A stretch of 64,000 nt of DNA from an uncultured Paracoccaceae bacterium (GCA_947489445.1 CANLDN010000011.1:62001-126000), one strand, 5' to 3'; positions 35,542 to 45,251 are shown, counted from the stretch's first letter. The notes: a model not told the origin generated them from the letters alone. Translations and numbers: made by a program.

Positions 35542-35934
35542 ATGGATATTGCAGATGCGCCAAAACAGAGCGTCAAACAAAAACTGCCCAAACTGGCAGA
35601 GCTACGCCAGGTACCTGACTGTGTGAAGTTGCTGAACACCGCAGGGCGGATCAGCTTTATGGGCGAGCAGGGGCTGAAGGTCATGGAACTTGATGACCTG
35701 TCACAGGTCGTAGGCAAGTCTTGGTGGGATTTCTGGCCAGCAGATCAACGTGATGCGATCAAATCACGGTTCGATGCAGCCATGGCGGGCGATGTCCAGC
35801 AGTTTCGCGCGAAGCGGCGGATGGCTAAAGGCACATTAAAAGACTGGAGCGTGACGCTATCGCCCATCCCGGGTGAAACGGGCGATGTTACATCCGTACT
35901 GGTCCTGTCGCGCGACGTGACGACCGTTCCCTGA
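35542..35934 (+). CDS. Single PAS-domain protein
   Basis: 130 residues from ATG at 35542 with GGAGG 7 bases upstream. The sequence reads as one PAS fold (DCVKLLNTAGRISFMGEQGLKVM, GKSWWDFWPADQRDAI, WSVTLSPIPGETGDVTSVLVLSRDVT) with no output domain. It may be a sensor acting in trans on a separate kinase. Ligand and partner unknown. An in-frame extension upstream runs into RNase P RNA and is not used. Confidence 0.8.
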   Translation: MDIADAPKQSVKQKLPKLAELRQVPDCVKLLNTAGRISFMGEQGLKVMELDDLSQVVGKSWWDFWPADQRDAIKSRFDAAMAGDVQQFRAKRRMAKGTLKDWSVTLSPIPGETGDVTSVLVLSRDVTTVP

Positions 35935-36039
35935 TTTCGTGCGTTTGCGGTTGACTCGCGCCCAAGCAGGCGTAAAAGGCAGCTTCAATCAGATTTATGC
36001 GATGCGCCTCATACGGCCCGCAACCAGGAGAGATGAGAC

Positions 36040-36207
36040 ATGGCGAAGCCTACCACCATCAAGATCCGCCTGAACTCCACCGCGGGGACCGGGCATTTCT
36101 ACGTAACCAAAAAGAACGCCCGTACCATGACCGAGAAAATGGTCGTGCGGAAATACGATCCTGTTGTGCGCAAGCATGTTGAATACAAGGAAGGCAAGAT
36201 CAAGTAA
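36040..36207 (+). CDS. rpmG: 50S ribosomal protein L33
   Basis: 55 residues, MAKPTTIKIRLNSTAGTG start and KMVVRKYDPVVRKHVEYKEGK ending, typical of the long-chain L33 without zinc-binding cysteines (the C-minus form). AGGAGA precedes the ATG. A strong hairpin terminator follows 24 bases after the stop. The gene is monocistronic here. Confidence 0.95.
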   Translation: MAKPTTIKIRLNSTAGTGHFYVTKKNARTMTEKMVVRKYDPVVRKHVEYKEGKIK

Positions 36208-36230
36208 TTGATCAGCCCTTGATGCGACCC

Positions 36231-36260
36231 AAAGGCCACGAATTTCCGTGGCCTTTTGCT
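36231..36260. terminator. Bidirectional intrinsic terminator between rpmG and the cupin gene
   Basis: Stem AAAGGCCACG / CGTGGCCTTT with a six-base loop AATTTC, followed on the plus strand by TTGCTTT and on the minus strand by TTTGGG. Position between convergent genes supports termination for both. Confidence 0.7.
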
Positions 36261-36264
36261 TTGG

Positions 36265-36738
36265 TCAGTCGATCTTGTACGGGTTCGTCGCCGGATTGCC
36301 TGCATGATCCGTCCAACGGCTGGTTTGCGTTGCCCGCTCTGAGCGCAGCACCCTGTCATGGTCGGGATAGGTCACGACATCCCCCGATGATCGCGTGCCG
36401 ATCACTAGATAGCGGACCTCCGCATCGCTGCGGTTCTCCAGACAATGACCGACCGGGTCACCTGCCTTGAACGTCGCCGCATCGCCGGGGTGCAGCACGG
36501 TGCTGGCATCACCTTCGTGCAAGGTCACTTCGCCCTCCAGCACATAGATCATCTCATCCTCGCTTGCGTGCCAGTGCTTGATGGAAGACGACGACCCGGG
36601 CGGCAATATCTCAACAAATGCCCCGAATTGCGTCAACCCGCCCGCATCGCTGAAAAGCTGCGCATTATAAGGCCCGCAGGGGTTGCCCACGCCGTCATCC
36701 TCGTCGGTCTTGACTGTATCGGGAGTGAATATCGGCAT
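36265..36738 (-). CDS. Cupin-domain protein
   Basis: 157 residues. A cupin motif 1 (GSSSSIKHWHASEDEMIYVLEGE, with His-x-His and Glu) and motif 2 (PGDAATFKAGDPVGHCLEN with His) give a single double-stranded beta-helix, probable divalent-metal site. Function in the family is variable; the enzymatic role is not readable. It is 12 bases after gcvP and may be the last gene of that operon. Confidence 0.85.
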   Translation of the reverse strand: MPIFTPDTVKTDEDDGVGNPCGPYNAQLFSDAGGLTQFGAFVEILPPGSSSSIKHWHASEDEMIYVLEGEVTLHEGDASTVLHPGDAATFKAGDPVGHCLENRSDAEVRYLVIGTRSSGDVVTYPDHDRVLRSERATQTSRWTDHAGNPATNPYKID

Positions 36739-36750
36739 GGGCGTTCGTCC

Positions 36751-39594
36751 CTATTCGGCCGCTGTGGCATAATCCTCCATCGGCGGGCAGGTGCAGGTCA
36801 GGTTACGGTCGCCCCAGACGTTGTCGACACGGTTGACCGGTGGCCAGTATTTATCGACGCGGAACGCACCGGGGGGAAAGCAGCCCGTTTCGCGGCTATA
36901 AGGGCGGTCCCAGTCTTTGACGAGGTCCTCCATCGTGTGCGGTGCATTTTTGAGCGGGTTATTCTCTGCGTCACTCTCACCCGTCTCAATGGCGCGTATC
37001 TCGGCCCGTATCGCTAGCATCGCGTCGCAGAACCGGTCCAGCTCGGCTTTGTTTTCTGATTCCGTCGGTTCAATCATCAGGGTGCCCGCTACCGGCCAGC
37101 TCATCGTTGGGGCATGAAAGCCGCAATCGATCAGGCGCTTGGCGATATCATCGACAGTCACATGCGCGCTGTCGGTAAAGGGGCGCGTGTCGATGATGCA
37201 TTCATGCGCCACCCGGCCTGTCGGTCCCTTATAAAGCACGTCAAACGCCCCCTCGAGCCTCTTGGCGATGTAGTTGGCATTCAGGATCGCCACTCGCGTT
37301 GCCTGCGTTAGCCCTTCACCGCCCATCATCAGGCAGTAGGCCCATGATATCGGCAGCAAGGAAGGGGAGCCGAAAGCGGCGGCAGATACCGCCCCCTCAC
37401 CCGTATTGGGATCACCGGGCAGATGCGGGATCAGATGATCCTTCACACCAATCGGGCCCATGCCGGGACCGCCACCGCCATGTGGGATGCAGAACGTCTT
37501 GTGCAGGTTCAGGTGGCTGACATCACCGCCCAGATCACCGGGGCGGGACAAACCCACCATCGCGTTCATATTGGCCCCGTCGATATAGACCTGACCACCA
37601 TGATCATGGGTGATCTTGCAAACATCGGTCACCGTTTCCTCGAACACCCCATGGGTCGATGGATAGGTGATCATGCAGCCTGCCAGATTGTCAGCATGTT
37701 CCGCCGCCTTGGCACGAAAATCATCCAGATCAATGTCGCCATTGTCGGCAGATTTCACAGCGACAACCTTCCACCCCACCATCTGGGCAGAGGCCGGGTT
37801 GGTCCCATGGGCAGACATCGGGATCAGGCAGATATTGCGATGCCCTTGACTGTTGGCACGATGATACCCCGCGATGGTCAATAGCCCCGCATATTCGCCC
37901 TGCGCGCCGGAATTGGGCTGCATGGAAATTGCCGCATAGCCCGTGATATCGCACAGTTTTTGCGACAGATCGTCGATCATCTCTGCATAACCCTGCGCCT
38001 GATCGCGGGGCGCATAAGGGTGGAGAAGCGAAAATTCGTCCCATGTCACGGGCATCATTTCGGCGGCCGAATTCAGCTTCATGGTGCAGGACCCCAGCGG
38101 GATCATTGCCCGGTCCAGCGCCAGATCGCGGTCTGCCAGGCGGCGCATATAGCGCATCATTTCCGTCTCAGCCCGGTTCATGTGGAACACCGGGTGGGTC
38201 AGGAAATCACTTTTGCGGATCAGCTTGTCGGGCATGTGGTAATGCGGTGTATAATCCTTGTCCTCGCGCTCAATCCCGAAGGCGCGCCAGACGGCCTCGA
38301 TCGTGGCGGGGCGGCTGCGTTCGTCCAGCGTGATGCCAACCTGCGTCTTGCCCACGGCGCGCAGGTTGATCCCTTCGTCCACCGCCGATTTCAGCACGGC
38401 GGCTTGCAGCGGGCCGACATCCACGGTGATCGTGTCAAAGAAGGTGGCGGGCCGGACGTCAAACCCCGCATCCTTCAGCCCTTCCGCCAGTCGCGCAGTC
38501 TTGCGGTGGATGCGCTGGGCGATGGCCTTGAGCCCCTCCGGTCCGTGGAACACCGCATAGAACCCCGCCATCACGGCCAGCAGCGCCTGTGCGGTGCAGA
38601 CATTCGATGTCGCCTTTTCGCGGCGGATATGCTGTTCGCGGGTCTGCAGCGAAAGGCGATAGGCGCGGTTGCCATGGCTGTCGATGGACACGCCGACGAT
38701 GCGCCCGGGCATTGACCGGGCATAAGCCTGTTTCGTCGCCATATAGGCCGCATGTGGCCCACCGTAACCGACGGGGACACCAAACCGCTGGGTCGTGCCC
38801 ACGGCGATATCGGCGCCCATCGCCCCCGGTTCCTTGAGCAATGTCAGCGACAAGGGGTCGGCGGAAATGATCCCGATAGCCTTGTTTTCATGTAGTTGCG
38901 CAATAAGCGGCGTGAAATCCCGCAGATGGCCATGGGTCCCCGGAAACTGGAAAATCGCCCCGAATACCGCGCTGGCATCCAGATCGTCCGGGCTGCCCAC
39001 GGTAATCTCGATCCCCAGCGGGGCGGCACGGGTTTTCATCACCGCGATATTCTGCGGATGGCAATTTTCATCGACAAAGAACCCCTTCACCTTTGATTTC
39101 GACACACGCTGCGCCATAGTCATCGCCTCGGCGCATGCGGTTGCCTCATCCAGCAGTGAAGCGTTGGCGATTTCCAGACCGGTCAGGTCGCTGACCATGG
39201 TCTGAAAGTTCAACAGCGCCTCCAATCTGCCTTGCGAAATTTCGGGCTGATAGGGGGTGTAGGCGGTATACCACGCGGGGTTCTCAAGAATATTCCGCTG
39301 GATTGCGGGCGGCGTAACCGTCCCATGATACCCTTGCCCGATCAGCGAGGTCAGGACCTTATTCTTCGCCGCGGTTACGCGCATGTGATGCAGCAATTCA
39401 CGCTCTGATTTTGGCTTGCCGAAATCCAGCGGTTCTTTCTGCCGGATATTTGCAGGCAGCGTGTCATCCATTAGCGCGTTCAGGTCATCTGCTCCCACCA
39501 CGCGCAGCATCTCGGCCATCTCAGCCGGGGACGGGCCGATATGACGGCGGTTGGCAAAGTCATATGGCAGGTAATCGGTGGGGGTAAATGTCAT
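36751..39594 (-). CDS. gcvP: Glycine dehydrogenase (decarboxylating), P-protein
   Basis: 947 residues, the full fused form. PLP-lysine block HLNLHKTFCIPHGGGGPG, plus TDYLPYDFANRRHIGPS at the N-terminus and GSCTMKLNSAAEMMPVTW near the middle, are diagnostic. With GcvH and GcvT it decarboxylates glycine to CO2, methylene-THF and ammonia. It is the third gene after gcvT and gcvH behind the glycine riboswitch at 41165-41330. Confidence 0.96.
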   Translation of the reverse strand: MTFTPTDYLPYDFANRRHIGPSPAEMAEMLRVVGADDLNALMDDTLPANIRQKEPLDFGKPKSERELLHHMRVTAAKNKVLTSLIGQGYHGTVTPPAIQRNILENPAWYTAYTPYQPEISQGRLEALLNFQTMVSDLTGLEIANASLLDEATACAEAMTMAQRVSKSKVKGFFVDENCHPQNIAVMKTRAAPLGIEITVGSPDDLDASAVFGAIFQFPGTHGHLRDFTPLIAQLHENKAIGIISADPLSLTLLKEPGAMGADIAVGTTQRFGVPVGYGGPHAAYMATKQAYARSMPGRIVGVSIDSHGNRAYRLSLQTREQHIRREKATSNVCTAQALLAVMAGFYAVFHGPEGLKAIAQRIHRKTARLAEGLKDAGFDVRPATFFDTITVDVGPLQAAVLKSAVDEGINLRAVGKTQVGITLDERSRPATIEAVWRAFGIEREDKDYTPHYHMPDKLIRKSDFLTHPVFHMNRAETEMMRYMRRLADRDLALDRAMIPLGSCTMKLNSAAEMMPVTWDEFSLLHPYAPRDQAQGYAEMIDDLSQKLCDITGYAAISMQPNSGAQGEYAGLLTIAGYHRANSQGHRNICLIPMSAHGTNPASAQMVGWKVVAVKSADNGDIDLDDFRAKAAEHADNLAGCMITYPSTHGVFEETVTDVCKITHDHGGQVYIDGANMNAMVGLSRPGDLGGDVSHLNLHKTFCIPHGGGGPGMGPIGVKDHLIPHLPGDPNTGEGAVSAAAFGSPSLLPISWAYCLMMGGEGLTQATRVAILNANYIAKRLEGAFDVLYKGPTGRVAHECIIDTRPFTDSAHVTVDDIAKRLIDCGFHAPTMSWPVAGTLMIEPTESENKAELDRFCDAMLAIRAEIRAIETGESDAENNPLKNAPHTMEDLVKDWDRPYSRETGCFPPGAFRVDKYWPPVNRVDNVWGDRNLTCTCPPMEDYATAAE

Positions 39595-39607
39595 GGGGAT
39601 GCTCCGT

Positions 39608-39967
39608 TTACGCGATCAGGGCCTGATAGGCGGCTTCGTCCATGTAGCTATCCATCTGCGACGGATCAGACGGCTTGATCTTGAAAAACCAACCATCTCC
39701 AATCGGATCCTCATTGGCGAGCGCGGGGTTTTCGGCCAGCGCATCATTGACCTCAACAATCTCGCCATCAATCGGGGCCATGATGTCAGATGCGGCCTTT
39801 ACGCTTTCGATCACCACGACCTCGTCGTCTTTGGCAACGGTCGTGCCCACCTCTGGCAACTCAACAAATACAATATCACCCAACTGGGTCGTGGCATGCT
39901 CTGTGATGCCCACCACAATGACGTCGTCTTCGGGGCGCAGCCATTCATGCTCTTCTGTGAATTTCAT
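39608..39967 (-). CDS. gcvH: Glycine cleavage system H protein
   Basis: 119 residues. The lipoylated lysine is K57 in VVIESVKAASDIM; FTEEHEWLRPEDD starts the family's conserved N-terminus. It shuttles the aminomethyl group between P and T proteins. Spaced 13 bases from gcvP and 17 from gcvT. Confidence 0.95.
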   Translation of the reverse strand: MKFTEEHEWLRPEDDVIVVGITEHATTQLGDIVFVELPEVGTTVAKDDEVVVIESVKAASDIMAPIDGEIVEVNDALAENPALANEDPIGDGWFFKIKPSDPSQMDSYMDEAAYQALIA

Positions 39968-39984
39968 ATGATATTCTCCCTGTC

Positions 39985-41094
39985 TTATCGTTTGAAGTTC
40001 GCCGGTGTGAACGGCATTTTCGTGACGGTCAGCGGCAGGCGTTTGCCCCGCAACTCACCATAAAGAACTGTGCCCGGACTGGCCTGCGCAGTCGCGACAT
40101 AGCCCATGGCGACGGGTCCACCAACGGTCGGGCCAAACCCGCCGGATGTGATCATACCGATCTGTGCGTCGCTTTCAGCATCTGCAAAAAGCGGCACACC
40201 CTCGCGCATCGGCGCACGGCCTTCAGGCAGCAGGCCGACACGCTTGCGCGCCACCCCTTCGGCTAATTCAGAGGCGATTGGATCTGCACCCGGAAACCCG
40301 CCAGCGCGCGCGCCACCAGGGCGGCGGACCTTCTGCATCGCCCATGTCAACGCCGCCTGCACAGGCGTCGTGCCGGTATCAATGTCATGACAATAAAGGC
40401 AAAGCCCGCCTTCAAGGCGCAGGCTGTCGCGGGCGCCCAGGCCAATCGGCTCCACATCCCCATGCGCCAACAGCATGCGCGCCAGATCAACCGCATGCGC
40501 ATTTGGCACGGAAATCTCGTAACCATCCTCGCCAGTGTACCCCGACCGGGACACCCAGCATTCCGCCCCGTTCAACGTTAGTGTCGCCACATCCATAAAC
40601 GCCATATCGGCTACGGCGGGGTTTAAAGTGGACAACACAGCCTCTGCCGCCGGACCTTGCAAGGCAAGCAATGCGCGATCCGTCACTTCGGTCACGTCTG
40701 CATCCAGACGGGTCTTCATATGTGCAATGTCAGCATCCTTGCAGGCGGCGTTGACCACGACAAAGATATGATCACCCCGGTTCGCCAGCATCAGATCATC
40801 CATGATCCCGCCAACATCATTGGTGAAAAACCCATACCGCTGACGACCTTCGGCCAGCCCGATAACATCCACCGGGATCAGCGTTTCCAATGCTGCCGCG
40901 GCGCCATCGCCCGTCACCTTCACCTGACCCATATGGCTGACATCGAATAAGCCGGCTTTGGCGCGGGTATGCAGATGTTCCTTCATGACGCCCAGCGGGT
41001 ACTGCACCGGCATGGCATATCCGGCAAAGGGCACCATCTTGGCGCCCAGCTCCACATGAAGATCGTGCAATGGCGTGTGCCGTAAATCAGACAT
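39985..41094 (-). CDS. gcvT: Aminomethyltransferase, glycine cleavage T protein
   Basis: 369 residues from ATG at 41094 (MSDLRHTPLHDLHVELGAKMVPFAGY). An upstream in-frame ATG at 41142 would add 16 residues that overlap the riboswitch region. FDVSHMGQVKVTG and GYTGEDGYEIS are T-protein blocks. It releases ammonia and forms methylene-THF. First gene of the gcvTHP operon. Confidence 0.95.
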   Translation of the reverse strand: MSDLRHTPLHDLHVELGAKMVPFAGYAMPVQYPLGVMKEHLHTRAKAGLFDVSHMGQVKVTGDGAAAALETLIPVDVIGLAEGRQRYGFFTNDVGGIMDDLMLANRGDHIFVVVNAACKDADIAHMKTRLDADVTEVTDRALLALQGPAAEAVLSTLNPAVADMAFMDVATLTLNGAECWVSRSGYTGEDGYEISVPNAHAVDLARMLLAHGDVEPIGLGARDSLRLEGGLCLYCHDIDTGTTPVQAALTWAMQKVRRPGGARAGGFPGADPIASELAEGVARKRVGLLPEGRAPMREGVPLFADAESDAQIGMITSGGFGPTVGGPVAMGYVATAQASPGTVLYGELRGKRLPLTVTKMPFTPANFKR

Positions 41095-41164
41095 CAGCAA
41101 TCCCGTTCTTGCCGATCTGATTTTGAAATCACCCGGCACCACATTGACGCATGAAACCCCATGC

Positions 41165-41330
41165 GCGTGATGCCCCCTCTGTCCTTTCGCCTGAGATCGT
41201 TATCCCTTCGGCGGGTGCACGCACCACTCTCCAGAGTCTTGTCTTAACGCGAACGGTCCTTGGGCCTGAGAGTTTCCGGGGCGGTTGCTCCTTCGGCACC
41301 GGCATGGCCGGTTCTCCCGTCGTGTCAGGG
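41165..41330 (-). promoter_or_regulatory. Tandem glycine riboswitch
   Basis: On the reverse strand two aptamers follow each other. The first contains GCCGAAGGAGCAA and CTCTCAGGCCCAAGGACCG; the second contains CACCCGCCGAAGGGATAAC and CTCAGGCGAAAGGACAGAG, matching the conserved glycine-aptamer cores. It sits about 70 bases upstream of gcvT. It should turn on gcvTHP when glycine is abundant. Exact ends are estimated. Confidence 0.9.
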
Positions 41331-41698
41331 TGACGTTAGGTTCAATATGGGTCCCGTACAAGCCGAAAATATTGGACGACGCGGAGGAACAGCGATAGTC
41401 CGTTTTACAAACACGACCTGACAGGGCAGGCAGTTGGCTGACAACCACCGTTCTTCCATGGAGGGCTAGAAAAACACCAGTTACCATTCCCCGGACGTAC
41501 AGCCGTTGCGCCCGGTCCCGTTTTTGGTCATCGCAGTACCTTGCGGTGAAACCACTGGCCATGTGGTTATCGTGATGCAGGGACTAAAAACGTTGCATTT
41601 CAGGCGTCTCTGTGCGCCATAACGATTGCGGGCGTACCAGTGTGAACAAAAAAGAAAAACAGCCTCAACGCGCCAGCGGCCGGGATTGAAGTGAAAAA
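41331..41698. other. Intergenic region between riboswitch and unknown gene
   Basis: About 370 bases without a gene I can support. It probably holds the gcvTHP promoter on the minus strand and a promoter for the plus-strand gene at 41699. No palindrome or repeat stands out. Confidence 0.4.
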
Positions 41699-42301
41699 AT
41701 GAAAAGCACTCACAGTATCGCAGCAATGTTGGGCCTCGTCGTCGGCATGGTGCTTGGGACAATCGCCGGACCCTCGGTAACTGCATATGTATGGAGAGGC
41801 CAAGTGATGGCTGACCCGATGACATACGCCGTGTTTCGCGACCAAGCTGTTGCCGAACTCGCGACGAACGAGGATCTAATTTCCTTTGACGGTGAAGCCC
41901 CGTTCTTGCAACAAATGCGTGTTACAGCGCCTCAATGGTCCTCACTCCTGCGCAGGCTGATGGCCGATCAAACCGTTTCTCTGGAGGTGAAGCTGGGCGC
42001 ATTGCCGGTGATATTTGACCTCCTACCTCAGGAACTGGTGAATTTCACGGACCATCTGAATTCGCTGAGTCTGGCAGACCCCGACCTGATCCAGCTTGTC
42101 ATGCTTGCGGTGACCAATTCCTACCGGGCAAGCGGGTTCATGAAGCCGGGTAAGGTTGCTGACACGTCCGTTTTGGACCTGGAGCACCGCTCGGACGCCC
42201 GTGCAGTTCTGCAACGTCTCGCGCAAAACCCGGCTATTAACGCCGAACTCCTGACGGCTGGACAATGGTTGGCACCTTATGCCCCTGAAAAAAGAGAATA
42301 A
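41699..42301 (+). CDS. Membrane-anchored protein of unknown function
   Basis: 200 residues. One N-terminal hydrophobic segment (HSIAAMLGLVVGMVLGTIAG) is followed by a soluble helical domain of about 165 residues (FRDQAVAELATNEDLISFDG, LSLEVKLGALPVIFDLLPQ, DARAVLQRLAQNPAINAELL). I do not recognise it. A probable periplasmic domain tethered to the inner membrane. It stands alone between gcv and the ADH operon; ends 47 bases before the convergent ADH gene. Confidence 0.65.
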   Translation: MKSTHSIAAMLGLVVGMVLGTIAGPSVTAYVWRGQVMADPMTYAVFRDQAVAELATNEDLISFDGEAPFLQQMRVTAPQWSSLLRRLMADQTVSLEVKLGALPVIFDLLPQELVNFTDHLNSLSLADPDLIQLVMLAVTNSYRASGFMKPGKVADTSVLDLEHRSDARAVLQRLAQNPAINAELLTAGQWLAPYAPEKRE

Positions 42302-42347
42302 TCCGCTTAACGATTGCCGATACCCGATCAGTTGCGTCGGTGCCGCG

Positions 42348-43499
42348 TCAACCGCGCAGGCAATCAAGCAACAATGCGCGCGTGTTCTCGGGGGTTAACG
42401 TAATCGGGTTTCCGCCACAGCTTGGGTCCTGCAAGGCGGATGCAACCAGCGCGTCGATGTCGGGGTCTTCGACCCCCAAATCGGTCAGGCCCTTTGGGAT
42501 GCCAAGGGCGTTATTCAGCCCGCCGACAAAATCATGAAACCCGTCAAAGCCGCCCGCGATATCCAGATACCGGGCCGCTTGCGCAATCCGATCCTCAATA
42601 GCGGGTCGGTTAAAGGTCAGCACAGCCGGCATGACCACGGCATTCGTCGTGCCGTGATGGGTGTGGTGCACGGCACCGATCGGATGGGACAAGGCGTGGA
42701 TCGCCCCCAATCCCTTTTGAAACGCTGTCGCCCCCATCGCCGCTGCCGACATCATATGCGCGCGCGCCGTGATATTGTCGCCACCGGCATAGGCCAGTGG
42801 CAGGTTTTCCTTCACCAGCCGCATCCCCTCAAGCGCGATGCCTTGTGACATCGGGTGGTAATGTGGCGAACAGAACGCCTCCAGACAATGCGCAAAGGCG
42901 TCCATGCCAGTGCCTGCAGTGATCGCGGGCGGCATGCCGACGGTCAGTTCCGGGTCGCAAATGACGACGGTGGGCAGGAATTTGGGGTGAAAGATGATCT
43001 TCTTTTCGTGACTGTCCTCATTGGTTATGACCGACGCGCGGCCCACCTCCGACCCCGTGCCTGCGGTCGTCGGTACGGCCACAATCGGCGCAATCGCATC
43101 TGCATTTGCCCGCGTCCACCAATCGTCCACATCCTCAAAATCCCAGATCGGGCGGGTCTGACCCGCCATGAAGGCCACAGCCTTGCCTAGGTCAAGGCCG
43201 GACCCGCCACCAAAGGCGATCACCCCGTCATGGCCACCATCTTTGAACGCCTGCACACCCGCCGTCACATTCGCACCCGTTGGGTTTGGATCAACCTCCG
43301 CAAACATCGCGCGGCCCAGCCCCGCAGCCTCCATCAAATCAAGTGTGCGCCGCGTTACGGGCAGCGAAGCAAGCCCCCGGTCGGTGACTAATAGCGGGCG
43401 CGTAATGCCGGCAACAGCACAAGCCTCCGCGATTTCAATGATGCGCCCCGCACCAAAGCGGATGGCGGTGGGATAAGACCAGTTAGCAGTCAGGGACAT
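42348..43499 (-). CDS. Iron-containing alcohol dehydrogenase
   Basis: 383 residues, group III Fe-ADH. Cofactor segment FGGGSGLDLGKAVAFMAGQ and metal ligand blocks GTGMDAFAHCLEAFCSPH and LSHPIGAVHHTHHGTTNAV are present. It would oxidise an alcohol to an aldehyde with NAD(P). It is the last gene of the nine-gene minus-strand operon, 4 bases after an aldehyde dehydrogenase, and the two probably act consecutively. Confidence 0.9.
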   Translation of the reverse strand: MSLTANWSYPTAIRFGAGRIIEIAEACAVAGITRPLLVTDRGLASLPVTRRTLDLMEAAGLGRAMFAEVDPNPTGANVTAGVQAFKDGGHDGVIAFGGGSGLDLGKAVAFMAGQTRPIWDFEDVDDWWTRANADAIAPIVAVPTTAGTGSEVGRASVITNEDSHEKKIIFHPKFLPTVVICDPELTVGMPPAITAGTGMDAFAHCLEAFCSPHYHPMSQGIALEGMRLVKENLPLAYAGGDNITARAHMMSAAAMGATAFQKGLGAIHALSHPIGAVHHTHHGTTNAVVMPAVLTFNRPAIEDRIAQAARYLDIAGGFDGFHDFVGGLNNALGIPKGLTDLGVEDPDIDALVASALQDPSCGGNPITLTPENTRALLLDCLRG

Positions 43500-43503
43500 G
43501 GGG

Positions 43504-44874
43504 TCAGGCTTTCTTGAGATGATAGGATTTCGGGCGGGTCAGGTTGTGATAGCCGATCACCGACAGGCCACCGCCGCGCCCGGTATCCTTGCAACCGGTC
43601 CAGCACAGGCCCGGATCAAGATAATCGGCGCGGTTCATGAACACTGTGCCGGTTTCGATCTGATCGGCAATCCGTTCCGCGCGGGCGGCGTCCTGCGTCC
43701 AGAGCGACGCCGTCAATCCAAAATCGCTGTCATTCATCAGGCGGATCGCCTCCGCGTCATCTTTTGCCGGCATGATCCCGACCACAGGGCCGAAACTCTC
43801 TTCGCGCATCACCCGCATGTCATGGGTCACATCGGTCAGGATTTGTGGCATCAGATAGGCCCCCCCATCCTGTGGAAACAGCGCAGGATCGATATGGGTC
43901 TTCGCACCCGCTGCCACAGCGTCCGCAACCTGCCCGCGCACATGATCAGCAAAGCGGATATGCGCCATCGGCCCGATCGTCGTCTCCGGCTCCAACGGAT
44001 TACCCAGCCTGTAGCCCTCCACAATTGCGACGGCCTTTTCCACAAAAGCATCAAACAGGGGCTCCACCACATAAATCCGCTCAATCCCGCAACAGCACTG
44101 GCCGGAATTGAACATCGCCCCGTCAATCAGCGTGTCTACCGCCGCGTCCAGATCGGCGTCATCCATGACATAGCCGGGATCCTTGCCGCCCAGTTCCAGC
44201 CCCAGCCCGGTAAACGTGCCTGCCGCCGCCCGTTCAATCGCCTGACCACCCGTGACGGAGCCTGTGAAGTTCACAAAGCCAAAGCTGCGGGCGGCGATCA
44301 GGTCGGACGTGGTCTGGTGATCAAGAAACACATTCTGAAACACATCCTCCGGCACGCCGGCGGCATGAAATGCCTGCGCCATGCGTTCGCCAACCAGCGG
44401 GGTCTGGCTGGCATGTTTCAACATCACCGCATTGCCCGCGATCAGGGCAGGGGCGACCGTGTTGATGGCCGTCATGTAAGGATAATTCCATGGGGCCACG
44501 ACCAGCACGACCCCATGCGGCACCCGCTTGATCACTCGGCGAAAGGCATCGCTGTCCTCAATCTCAATCGGGGCCAGCGCATCCCGCGCAATCCCCGCCA
44601 TATAAGTCGCGCGTTCGTTGAACCCGCCAAACTCGCCGCCATAGCGGACCGGGCGGCCCATCTGCCAAGCCAGCTCCGGCACGATCTCGTCATTCATCGC
44701 GCCGACATTGGCCACACCCGCCTGCACCAGCGCAATACGTTCGGCCAGGGGGCGGGCCGCCCAATCCGTTTGCGCCGTCGTGGCCCCGTCTACCGCAGCT
44801 TTCGCCTCAGCAACGGATAACGTCGGGCGCTCTGCATAGACTGAACCGTCGATAGGCGAAATGCAGCGGATCAT
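43504..44874 (-). CDS. Aldehyde dehydrogenase
   Basis: 456 residues, full-length ALDH. Catalytic Cys in FNSGQCCCGIERIYV and the Glu block LELGGKDPGYV are seen, with NAD-site GSVTGGQAIERAAA. Oxidises an aldehyde to the acid. It overlaps the VOC gene upstream by 4 bases and is followed after 4 bases by the Fe-ADH. The pair would process an alcohol produced by the same operon. Confidence 0.92.
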   Translation of the reverse strand: MIRCISPIDGSVYAERPTLSVAEAKAAVDGATTAQTDWAARPLAERIALVQAGVANVGAMNDEIVPELAWQMGRPVRYGGEFGGFNERATYMAGIARDALAPIEIEDSDAFRRVIKRVPHGVVLVVAPWNYPYMTAINTVAPALIAGNAVMLKHASQTPLVGERMAQAFHAAGVPEDVFQNVFLDHQTTSDLIAARSFGFVNFTGSVTGGQAIERAAAGTFTGLGLELGGKDPGYVMDDADLDAAVDTLIDGAMFNSGQCCCGIERIYVVEPLFDAFVEKAVAIVEGYRLGNPLEPETTIGPMAHIRFADHVRGQVADAVAAGAKTHIDPALFPQDGGAYLMPQILTDVTHDMRVMREESFGPVVGIMPAKDDAEAIRLMNDSDFGLTASLWTQDAARAERIADQIETGTVFMNRADYLDPGLCWTGCKDTGRGGGLSVIGYHNLTRPKSYHLKKA

Positions 44875-45251
44875 TGAATGCTTTCCTCACGTGGTTGGCC
44901 AAGTATGAACAGGAAAGGGCCATGGATGATGTGCATCTCCCGCTGTCCGTAGGGCTGATCGAAAGGGGCGCGGAAATGGCCCTTTGGCAGTGCGTCCAGA
45001 CCCTGACGATACGCATCGAAAAAGGCGTCCACGTCATCCACATCGATATAGATCACCAACTGCCTTGCGGGGTCATCCATATCCGCATCCGGTGCCGCAC
45101 GGATCAGCCGCACAAAAGCGGCCTCGCGGCAGCACAGGACATGACCTTCGCCCCTGTGCGCGACATTGAAGCCAAGGCAATCGCGCAAGAATGTTTCGGC
45201 GGCCGGAATATCCGCGACCGGTAGGGACGGGGTTGAACGCAAGGCCTTCAT
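44871..45251 (-). CDS. VOC-family (glyoxalase/bleomycin resistance) protein
   Basis: 126 residues with beta-alpha-beta-beta-beta repeats (LPVADIPAAETFLRDCLGFNV, YIDVDDVDAFFDAYRQGLDAL, REMHIIHGPFLFILGQP). VOC domain of unknown substrate. It may bind a metal and detoxify or isomerise a pathway intermediate. It overlaps the GS-like gene and the ALDH gene by 4 bases each, so it is translated with them. Confidence 0.83.
   Translation of the reverse strand: MKALRSTPSLPVADIPAAETFLRDCLGFNVAHRGEGHVLCCREAAFVRLIRAAPDADMDDPARQLVIYIDVDDVDAFFDAYRQGLDALPKGHFRAPFDQPYGQREMHIIHGPFLFILGQPREESIQ

Noticed and set aside
34952..35563. 203-codon reverse frame across the amidase end and RNase P RNA
   Set aside because: It covers a structural RNA and has no family features.
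43498..44820. 440-codon plus-strand frame inside the aldehyde dehydrogenase
   Set aside because: Antisense shadow of a gene with a full catalytic site.
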